This document shows positions 7,901-14,579 of a stretch of 14,579 nucleotides of DNA, piece after piece; the stretch's first letter is position 1, and every line of letters begins with the position of its first letter. The notes under the pieces are model-generated. The model saw only the letters and a list, made by a program, of their open reading frames with translations. It was not told where the DNA came from and did no database searches. Where the stretch lies: positions 1 through 14,579 of the forward strand of contig JAAYYM010000511.1 of assembly GCA_012515365.1 (NCBI GenBank), in the 5' to 3' direction. This DNA is from Clostridia bacterium (GTDB lineage Bacteria > Bacillota_A > Clostridia > Lachnospirales > Lachnospiraceae). A program made the translations under genes and the position numbers.

Positions 7901-9552
7901 ATCATGACATCTATTCAATAGAAGATTTGGCACAGCTGATTTATGATTTAAAAAATGCAAACCGCGATGCCAGAATATCAGTCAAGCTGGTATCTGAGGC
8001 GGGTGTAGGTACGATCGCAGCCGGAGTTGCCAAGGCAGGAGCACAGGTTGTACTGGTGTCAGGCTATGACGGAGGCACCGGAGCGGCACCAAAGACTTCG
8101 ATTCATAATGCAGGACTTCCATGGGAGTTAGGACTTGCCGAAACACACCAGACCCTGATCATGAACGGACTTAGAAGTAAAGTCAGAATCGAAACAGACG
8201 GAAAATTGATGAGTGGACGTGATGTAGCAATCGCTGCAATCCTTGGAGCTGAGGAATTTGGATTTGCAACTGCACCGCTTGTTACTATGGGCTGTGTGAT
8301 GATGAGAGTGTGCAATCTGGATACTTGTCCGGTAGGTGTTGCCACACAGAATCCAGAGCTTCGTAAAAACTTTAAAGGAAAACCGGAATATGTTGTTCAC
8401 TTCATGCAGTTTATTGCAATGGAATTACGTGAATATATGGCGAAGCTAGGTGTCCGTACAGTAGATGAGCTTGTCGGACATACAGAACTGCTAAAGATGA
8501 AGGATCATTTAAGTGGACGCAAAGCCTGCGTTAATATCGAGAAGATCCTAAAGAATCCATATGTACAACAGGGTCAGAAAACGCAGAAAATGACATTTGA
8601 TGAAAAACAGGTTTATAACTTTATGCTGGAACAGACACTCGATGAGAAAGTGCTGCTGAAGGCATTTGAGCCGGCTCTTAAGAAGAAAGAACCAAAGAGT
8701 CTGGAATTGGATGTCTCTAATACAGACCGTGCATTTGGTACTATATTAGGATCGCAGATCACAAAGCTGTGTGGAGATGATCTGCCGGATGACAGGTATA
8801 CTGTTAAGTGTACGGGTGCAGGTGGTCAAAGCTTTGGAGCATTTATACCAAAGGGACTGACCCTTGAGCTGATCGGAGATTGCAATGATTACTTTGGTAA
8901 AGGCCTGTCTGGTGGAAAACTGATCGTTTATCCGCCAAAGGGAGTACGTTATCAGGCAGATGAGAACATCATCATAGGCAATGTTGCTTTATATGGTGCT
9001 ACGAGTGGAGCAGCCTATATTAACGGTGTGGCAGGAGAGCGTTTCTGCGTCAGAAACTCAGGTGCAACGGCTGTTGTAGAGGGCGTCGGAGATCATGGAT
9101 GTGAATATATGACCGGTGGGCGTGTAGTGGTTTTAGGACGCACCGGAAAGAATTTTGCGGCTGGTATGAGTGGCGGTATCGCGTATGTACTGGATGAGAA
9201 TTCTGATCTATATATTCGGATCAATAAGGAAATGGTTTCTTCTACAGAAATCACATCTAAATATGATGTACAGGAATTAAAGCAGATGATTATGGATCAT
9301 GTTGCCAATACCAATTCACAAAAAGGTAAGGAAATCTTAGAACATTTTATGGAATACCTGCCTAAGTTTAAAAAGATCATTCCTCATGATTATAATCGTA
9401 TGCTCCAAACCATCGTACAGATGGAGGAACGTGGTTTATCAAGTGAACAGGCGCAGATCGAAGCATTTTATGCAAATACAAAAGAGGATTACGTACCGAC
9501 GGATACAGAATACGGCAAAGAACTTCACAGACGTCGTAATCGGAGAGAATAG
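4933..9552 (+). CDS. gltB: Glutamate synthase (NADPH), large (alpha) subunit
   Basis: GltB splits glutamine, passes the ammonia through a tunnel and adds it to 2-oxoglutarate to give glutamate, using electrons from GltD. The protein is 1,539 residues, normal for the bacterial large subunit. A short propeptide ends before Cys23 (EHDNCGIG), the Ntn glutaminase nucleophile exposed by processing; HSRFSTNT (from 226) and HNGEIN (from 248) are glutaminase-site motifs. A central domain and the FMN-binding synthase barrel (AMSYGSISKEAH, about 876-887) follow. C1121, C1127 and C1132 (C-x5-C-x4-C) hold the 3Fe-4S cluster. The C-terminal glycine-rich beta-helix includes GGRVVVLGRTGKNFAAG (from about 1395). 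The ATG at 4933 is chosen: AAGGA (4918-4922) lies 10 nt upstream and GGAG (4926-4929) closer. An in-frame ATG at 4888 sits in the terminator loop, has no ribosome site and would only lengthen the propeptide. gltD follows after 11 nt. Confidence 0.97.
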   Translation: MFDVKKDVSDAGLYSPAFEHDNCGIGAVVNIKGRKSHQTVEDALKIVENLEHRAGKDAEGKTGDGVGILLQISHEFFKKAVKPLGISLSKEREYGVGMFFFPQDELSRNQAKKMFEIIVNKEGMEFLGWREVPVHPTVLVPKAVDCMPYIMQGFVKKPEHTPTGIAFDRKLYIVRRVFEQSTDNTYVVSLSSRTIVYKGMFLVGQLRTFYEDLESEQYKSAIAIVHSRFSTNTNPSWERAHPNRLIVHNGEINTIRGNADKMLAREETMESEYLKGELYKVLPAINATGSDSAMLDNTLEFLVMSGMELPLAVMITIPEPWANNKTMSQQKKDFYQYYATMMEPWDGPASILFCDGDIVGAVLDRNGLRPSRYYITDDDQLVLSSEVGVLPIDPMKIVKKERLRPGKMLLIDTGKGRVINDEELKENYAKRQPYGEWLDSELVTLKSLKIPNANVKEFTYEERQRMQKAFGYTYEDYKTSILPMARDGAEAIAAMGVDTPLAVLSENNQPLFHYFKQLFAQVTNPPIDAIREEIVTSTTVYIGEDGNLLEECAENCNVLKVNNPILTNTDLLKIKAMKANGFHVEVVPIIYYKNTNLEKAIERLFVEVDRVYREGANILILSDRGVDENHVAIPSLLAVSALQQHLVKTKKRTSVAMILESGEPREVHHFATLLGYGACAINPYLAHETVKELIENHMLDKDYYAAVEDYNYAVLHGIVKIASKMGVSTIQSYQGSQIFEAIGIDQEVIAKYFTNTVCRVGGLTLKDIEKQVERLHSNAFDPLGLENDLTLDSPGFHKMRSGAEEHLYNPLTIHLLQEATRRNDYDLFKQYTKAVNDETSIKNLRGLMDFNYPKKGIPIEEVESVESIVRRFKTGAMSYGSISKEAHETMAIAMNQIHGKSNSGEGGESLERLSIGADGLDRCSAIKQVASGRFGVTSRYLVSAKEIQIKMAQGAKPGEGGHLPGKKVYPWIAKTRHSTPGVGLISPPPHHDIYSIEDLAQLIYDLKNANRDARISVKLVSEAGVGTIAAGVAKAGAQVVLVSGYDGGTGAAPKTSIHNAGLPWELGLAETHQTLIMNGLRSKVRIETDGKLMSGRDVAIAAILGAEEFGFATAPLVTMGCVMMRVCNLDTCPVGVATQNPELRKNFKGKPEYVVHFMQFIAMELREYMAKLGVRTVDELVGHTELLKMKDHLSGRKACVNIEKILKNPYVQQGQKTQKMTFDEKQVYNFMLEQTLDEKVLLKAFEPALKKKEPKSLELDVSNTDRAFGTILGSQITKLCGDDLPDDRYTVKCTGAGGQSFGAFIPKGLTLELIGDCNDYFGKGLSGGKLIVYPPKGVRYQADENIIIGNVALYGATSGAAYINGVAGERFCVRNSGATAVVEGVGDHGCEYMTGGRVVVLGRTGKNFAAGMSGGIAYVLDENSDLYIRINKEMVSSTEITSKYDVQELKQMIMDHVANTNSQKGKEILEHFMEYLPKFKKIIPHDYNRMLQTIVQMEERGLSSEQAQIEAFYANTKEDYVPTDTEYGKELHRRRNRRE

Positions 9553-9563
9553 GAGGGTGGATT

Positions 9564-11057
9564 ATGGGAAAACCAACAGGTTTTATAGAATATGAACGTG
9601 AAACGGCACAGGCTGTTTCTGTAACTGAGCGAATCAAAAATTATAATGAGTTCCATATCCCTCTTTCAAGGGAAGACCAGCAAAAGCAAGGCGCAAGATG
9701 TATGGACTGTGGCGTTCCTTTCTGTCAGTCAGGTATGATGATTATGGGGATGGCATCTGGATGTCCACTGCATAATCTGATCCCGGAATGGAATGATCTT
9801 GTATATACAGGAAACTGGAAACAGGCGTATAACAGATTAAAGAAAAGCAATAACTTTCCGGAGTTTACATCCAGAGTATGCCCGGCATTGTGTGAAGCAG
9901 CATGTACATGCGGACTGAATGGAAAACCGGTTTCCACAAAAGAAAATGAGTATGCGATCATTGAAAATGCCTATATGGAGGGGTATGCAGACGCAAACCC
10001 ACCAAAGGTAAGAACAGGGAAACGTGTAGCGGTAATAGGTTCTGGACCATCTGGACTTGCAGTGGCGGATCAGCTTAATAAAAGAGGACATGAGGTAACT
10101 GTTTACGAGCGTGCAGACCGTGTCGGTGGGCTGCTGATGTACGGTATCCCTAATATGAAGCTTGAAAAACAGGTGATTGAACGCAAAATCGCCATCATGA
10201 AAGAAGAAGGTATCACATTTGTAACCGGATGTGATATCGGAGTTGACGTAAAGCCTGAACAGCTCCTTAAGGAATATCACAGGGTTGTACTGGCTTGTGG
10301 AGCAACACAGCCACGAGATCTGGATGCAAAGGGAAGAGATGCTAAAGGGATCTACTTTGCAGTTGATTTCCTAAAATCCACGACAAAAGCACTGCTAGAT
10401 ACAAATCTTAAGGAAGGTACTTATATCAGTGCAAAAAATAAAAATGTTGTTATTATCGGTGGCGGCGATACCGGAAATGACTGTGTGGGTACATCGATCC
10501 GTCATGGGGCAAAAAGTGTCACCCAGATCGAAATGATGCCAAAAGCACCGGAAAGCAGATTAGACACGAATCGCTGGCCGGAGTGGCCAAAGGTTTTAAA
10601 GACTGATTATGGTCAGGAAGAAGCCATCGAGGTATTTGGGAAAGATCCTCGAATCTATGAAAGCACCGTTAAGGAATTTGTCAAGGATGCCAAAGGGAAT
10701 CTCAAAGAAGTTATCATAGTAAAACTTGAATGGAAAAAGGATGAGCATACCGGAAGAATGGTAATGAAAGAAATCGCAGGAAGTGAACAGCATCTGAAAG
10801 CAGACATTGTTTTGATTGCAGCAGGATTTATCGGAACGCAGAAGTATATAGCAGATGCATTCGGGCTGGAACTGAATGAACGAAATAATGTTAAGACTGC
10901 AGCGGGCAGTTATAAAACGAATGTTCCTAATGTATTTACGGCAGGAGATATGCATAGAGGACAGTCTTTGGTTGTATGGGCAATCAGAGAGGGAAGGGAA
11001 GCTGCACATGCAGTTGATTCTGACCTGATGGGCTACTCCGGATTGATCGTGCAGTAA
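9564..11057 (+). CDS. gltD: Glutamate synthase (NADPH), small (beta) subunit
   Basis: GltD is the FAD-containing electron-input subunit: it oxidises NADPH and sends electrons through iron-sulphur clusters to GltB. The 497-residue protein starts with the typical GKPTGFIEYER. An N-terminal cysteine-rich domain (Cys46, 49, 54, 67 and Cys106, 110, 114, 116) binds the two 4Fe-4S clusters. The gap between Cys54 and Cys67 is long (QSGMMIMGMASG), a variant I associate with clostridial GltD, against the short C-x3-C of E. coli. The FAD-binding motif is AVIGSGPSG (156-164), the NADPH-binding motif VIIGGGDTG (296-304), and the C-terminal FAD contact TAGDMHRGQSLVVWA. The ribosome site AGGAGG (9551-9556) abuts the gltB stop codon, 7 nt before the ATG, so the genes are one operon and probably translationally coupled. 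A terminator follows at 11072. The sequence is complete with no missing key residues. Confidence 0.96.
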   Translation: MGKPTGFIEYERETAQAVSVTERIKNYNEFHIPLSREDQQKQGARCMDCGVPFCQSGMMIMGMASGCPLHNLIPEWNDLVYTGNWKQAYNRLKKSNNFPEFTSRVCPALCEAACTCGLNGKPVSTKENEYAIIENAYMEGYADANPPKVRTGKRVAVIGSGPSGLAVADQLNKRGHEVTVYERADRVGGLLMYGIPNMKLEKQVIERKIAIMKEEGITFVTGCDIGVDVKPEQLLKEYHRVVLACGATQPRDLDAKGRDAKGIYFAVDFLKSTTKALLDTNLKEGTYISAKNKNVVIIGGGDTGNDCVGTSIRHGAKSVTQIEMMPKAPESRLDTNRWPEWPKVLKTDYGQEEAIEVFGKDPRIYESTVKEFVKDAKGNLKEVIIVKLEWKKDEHTGRMVMKEIAGSEQHLKADIVLIAAGFIGTQKYIADAFGLELNERNNVKTAAGSYKTNVPNVFTAGDMHRGQSLVVWAIREGREAAHAVDSDLMGYSGLIVQ

Positions 11058-11071
11058 TAGAACAGAGGTGG

Positions 11072-11124
11072 ACGACAGGCGACTTTGATCAGGAAACTTT
11101 TCATGAGGAACCTGTCGTTTTATT
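11072..11124 (+). terminator. gltBD operon terminator
   Basis: ACGACAGG (11072-11079) pairs perfectly with CCTGTCGT (11111-11118), followed by TTTATTTT. The 31-nt interior is long but can fold into a second stem (11089-11095 with 11100-11106, one G-A mismatch), giving a two-tier rod. It begins 14 nt after the gltD stop. Confidence 0.7.
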
Positions 11125-11128
11125 TTGC

Positions 11129-11157
11129 TTGAAAATATTGTAAGCATACTATATGAT
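11129..11157 (+). promoter_or_regulatory. Promoter of the degenerate GGDEF gene
   Basis: TTGAAA (11129-11134), a 17-bp spacer, and TATGAT (11152-11157): five of six matches in each hexamer. It lies just after the gltD terminator, so the gene is its own unit. The -10 overlaps an in-frame ATG at 11153, which therefore cannot be the translation start. Confidence 0.6.
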
Positions 11158-11194
11158 TAATACAAAACTGATCTTTTTAGAGGAGATGGGAAGA

Positions 11195-12037
11195 ATGGGG
11201 AAATCAAGATATTCGTTTCAGTCTTTATTTGAAACGGGAAATATACAGGTCCTTCAGGATGCACTTTCAGATACCCTTCATGTGGGAATCCAGCTAACAG
11301 ATGCAGATGGTCATGCAGTGACAGGCCTAAGTGCAGTGGGAGATCGTGAATTTCAAGCAGCAAAGCCTGGAAACGCAATTATGATTGATGGAGATGTCTT
11401 TCTTTATGTATTAATGGATCTTTCCGGTTTGCCAGAGGAAGACGCCGAGAAAGCGGAGAATCTGATCATGGTAACATTTGGACAGATGACGGAGCTTGCT
11501 TTTGATAAGAAGGCGGCATTGCAGCATCAGGGTGGACTTTCAGAACGAATTGATAACATTACCGGCACTATGACAAAAATTTATTTTGAAAATCGACTGA
11601 AGGTCATTGACAGAAGTGGAGTGATCCCTGTCGCAGTGATCGCAGGAAATATCAATGACTGGAAATATGTCGATGATAATTATGGAAAAAAGGAAAGCAA
11701 TCGTCTGGTATCTGTCATTGCCAATATTCTAGAAGAGGAATCACAGGATGATTATCTGATCGGACGCTGTGACGGCGATGTGATGAATATTATCATCCCA
11801 AAGGCAGAATATGAAGAAGCAAGAGATTACTGTGATCGTGTACAAAAGCGCTGTATGGAATACGAAGATGTCAGACTGGCCCCGTCGATTGCACTTGGAA
11901 TCGCCATGAAGACAAATGTGGAACAGCAGCTGGAGGATGTACTTTCTGATGCAGAGTATGAGATGTATACAGATAAGGTGAATTTGAAAAAACAGTCAGG
12001 ATATAAGGATCGTCTGAAAAAGGGAATGCCTACATAA
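11195..12037 (+). CDS. Degenerate GGDEF-domain protein with PocR/GAF-like N-terminal region
   Basis: A 280-residue soluble protein. Residues 125-265 follow the diguanylate cyclase (GGDEF) fold: KIYFENRL, then PVAVIAGNINDWKYVDDNYG, an RCDGDVM signature site, and a C-terminal LSDAEYEMYTDK like the usual ADxxMYxxK. The signature GGDEF is DGDVM (193-197), and the metal-binding aspartates of the D-I-D motif are asparagines (N152, N154), so c-di-GMP synthesis is very unlikely. No RxxD inhibitory site is seen. Residues 15-75 (LQDALSDTLHVGIQLTDADG) resemble a shortened PocR- or GAF-like ligand-binding region. I infer a signalling or scaffold role, not catalysis. The start at 11195 is chosen over 11153 and 11186: AGGAG (11181-11185) lies 9 nt upstream and 11153 falls within the promoter. 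It precedes groESL but has its own promoter; no clear terminator follows. Confidence 0.75.
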   Translation: MGKSRYSFQSLFETGNIQVLQDALSDTLHVGIQLTDADGHAVTGLSAVGDREFQAAKPGNAIMIDGDVFLYVLMDLSGLPEEDAEKAENLIMVTFGQMTELAFDKKAALQHQGGLSERIDNITGTMTKIYFENRLKVIDRSGVIPVAVIAGNINDWKYVDDNYGKKESNRLVSVIANILEEESQDDYLIGRCDGDVMNIIIPKAEYEEARDYCDRVQKRCMEYEDVRLAPSIALGIAMKTNVEQQLEDVLSDAEYEMYTDKVNLKKQSGYKDRLKKGMPT

Positions 12038-12068
12038 TTGTGTTTATACTTTTTTTATAAAGGTGGTA

Positions 12069-12097
12069 TTGACAAAGGCAGTTTCTAGTGGTATCTT
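12069..12097 (+). promoter_or_regulatory. groESL promoter
   Basis: A perfect TTGACA -35 (12069-12074), 17-bp spacer, and TATCTT (12092-12097). The start would be near 12104, so CIRCE begins about 6 bp into the transcript, the classic layout for HrcA repression. Confidence 0.7.
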
Positions 12098-12109
12098 TTT
12101 TTATAGAAG

Positions 12110-12136
12110 TTAGCACTCAACTAAACAGAGTGCTAA
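12110..12136 (+). promoter_or_regulatory. CIRCE operator (HrcA binding site)
   Basis: TTAGCACTC, nine bases, GAGTGCTAA: an exact match to the 9-9-9 CIRCE consensus. HrcA binds it as a dimer and represses groESL until heat shock draws GroEL away. It sits just downstream of the promoter and upstream of groES. hrcA itself is not in the window. Confidence 0.97.
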
Positions 12137-12143
12137 CAAAGAC

Positions 12144-12168
12144 AAAAACTTAGCCTGGCTAAGTTTTT
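12144..12168 (+). promoter_or_regulatory. Second inverted repeat in the groESL leader, terminator-like
   Basis: AAAAACTTAGCC (12144-12155) and GGCTAAGTTTTT (12157-12168) are a perfect 12-bp inverted repeat with a one-base centre; as RNA this is an 11-bp stem with a CTG loop, ending in five T. It lies between CIRCE and the groES ribosome site (AAGGAGG, 12178-12184). Only six of the stem pairs are outside the A/T run, so its termination strength is doubtful. It could stabilise the 5' end, act as an attenuator or be temperature-sensitive. Confidence 0.6.
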
Positions 12169-12193
12169 ATAAATGACAAGGAGGCGTTTTTAA

Positions 12194-14123
<1,930 letters not shown>

Positions 14124-14145
14124 TCATCAATATGAAATAGTAGTG

Positions 14146-14196
14146 ACAGGGTTAGTATCTCAAATGTTCGGTTTTGAAATACTGACCCTGTTTTTT
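14146..14196 (+). terminator. groESL operon terminator
   Basis: The arms 14146-14158 and 14179-14191 form a continuous 13-bp stem (ACAGGGT.. with ..ACCCTGT) containing one G-T wobble, around a 20-nt loop that can pair further, followed by five T. It starts 22 nt after the groEL stop. Confidence 0.88.
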
Positions 14197-14291
14197 GTTT
14201 CAATATTATGGGGGATGGTATTATTTCTAAAGACGATTTATAATAAGAATACTATAAATCTGACGTGACAATAAAAGCTGGAACGGCAGAA

Positions 14292-14344
14292 GTATAAGAT
14301 AGATGTATAAGACAGAAATAAGATACAGAAATAAGATACAGAAA
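14292..14344 (+). repeat. 13-bp purine-rich tandem repeat ahead of the MATE gene
   Basis: The unit ACAGAAATAAGAT occurs twice exactly (14312-14324 and 14325-14337) with a partial third copy (14338-14344). It is preceded by two degraded units with a GTATAAGA core (14292-14304, 14305-14317). The array ends directly at the AAAGGGA in front of the MATE start. The unit length is not a multiple of three. Confidence 0.75.
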
Positions 14345-14350
14345 AAGGGA

Positions 14351-14579
14351 ATGGCAGATAAGGGTATGGATATAGAAGAAAATAAGAATCAGAAAAGCAA
14401 GAAATATGAAATTGATATGTGTAACGGACCGATTTTATCAAAACTTCTGTTGTTTGCGATTCCATTGATGTGTTCAAGTATTCTGCAGCTTTTATTTAAT
14501 GCTGCGGACATTGTGGTCGTGGGAAGATTTGCAGGGGATCATGCATTAGCAGCGGTTGGGTCGAATACATCCCTGATCA
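14351..14579 (+). CDS. MATE-family multidrug/toxin efflux transporter (5' part; runs off the window)
   Basis: The first 76 codons of a MATE (multi antimicrobial extrusion) transporter, which exports cationic drugs or metabolites using a Na+ or H+ gradient across the cell membrane. After a charged 20-residue leader, MCNGPILSKLLLFAIPLM begins membrane helix 1, followed by QLLFNAADIVVVGRFAG, the characteristic first-repeat motif, and ALAAVGSNTSLI. The start is uncertain. ATG 14351 has AAAGGGA directly against it, giving almost no spacing. In-frame alternatives are 14366, 14417 and an upstream ATG at 14303 that would translate through the tandem repeat. A TATAAT hexamer at 14239-14244 could be a -10, but no good -35 is present. 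The groEL terminator separates it from groESL. Substrate and exact subfamily cannot be judged from this fragment. Confidence 0.85.
   Translation, partial: MADKGMDIEENKNQKSKKYEIDMCNGPILSKLLLFAIPLMCSSILQLLFNAADIVVVGRFAGDHALAAVGSNTSLI

Noticed and set aside
9837..10280. 147-codon reverse-strand open frame within gltD
   Set aside because: It is antisense to a clear, conserved coding gene, has no recognisable motifs and a cysteine/phenylalanine-rich shadow composition.
10596..11147. 183-codon reverse-strand open frame over the 3' end of gltD
   Set aside because: It is a shadow of gltD running through the operon terminator; no protein family features.
11153..11194. Longer N-terminus of the GGDEF-like protein starting at 11153
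   Set aside because: That ATG overlaps the predicted -10 element and has no ribosome site; AGGAG is positioned for 11195.
12063..12094. Direct repeat GTGGTAT (12063-12069 and 12088-12094) around the groESL promoter
   Set aside because: Seven bases only, 25 bp apart, overlapping promoter elements; no reason to prefer a regulatory meaning over chance.
14236..14259. ATTTATA/TATAAAT inverted repeat in the groEL-MATE spacer as a terminator
   Set aside because: Pure A/T stem of seven pairs, no T-run after it; the real terminator is at 14146-14196.

Overview
The window is about 14.6 kb of moderately AT-rich, tightly packed chromosomal DNA, with every recognised gene on the + strand. Protein content points to a Gram-positive anaerobe of the Clostridia, most likely Lachnospiraceae. 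The evidence is an AddA-type (not RecB-type) recombination nuclease, a full-length GltB with a clostridial-type GltD, a perfect CIRCE operator on groESL, strong AGGAGG-like ribosome sites, and a solitary ECF S-component-like protein. The genus cannot be settled from the sequence. No phage, insertion sequence, CRISPR array, tRNA or rRNA was seen; this looks like core chromosome.

Layout. 1-2237: C-terminal part of addA (5' end outside the window). 2296-2859: small integral membrane protein resembling an ECF transporter S component. 2872-3729: patatin-like phospholipase. 3816-4739: single-pass envelope protein with a TcaA-like C-terminal half, behind its own predicted promoter. 4740-4932: a dense control region. 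4933-9552 and 9564-11057: gltB and gltD, the two subunits of NADPH-dependent glutamate synthase, closed by a terminator. 11195-12037: a protein with a catalytically dead GGDEF domain. 12069-12193: HrcA-type heat-shock control region. 12194-12478 and 12501-14123: groES and groEL, closed by a strong terminator. 14124-14350: spacer with a 13-bp tandem repeat. 14351-end: start of a MATE-family efflux transporter.

How the parts work together. GltB and GltD form one enzyme that makes glutamate from glutamine and 2-oxoglutarate. GroES and GroEL form the chaperonin. The other genes are housekeeping or envelope genes with no obvious joint pathway.

The most interesting material is regulatory. The gltB upstream region holds two identically oriented 15-bp sites, each matching the CodY consensus at 13 of 15 positions, then a well-formed promoter. 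A 14-bp terminator hairpin with eight T follows, only 19 nt before the gltB start. A small hairpin with a six-base loop (A at position 1, G at position 4) competes with the terminator, recalling RNA targets of ANTAR antiterminators, although the usual partner hairpin was not found. The groESL leader carries a second, terminator-like inverted repeat behind CIRCE that shares the TTAGC/GCTAA core and could pair with it. I did not find convincing evidence of a wholly new multi-gene system.
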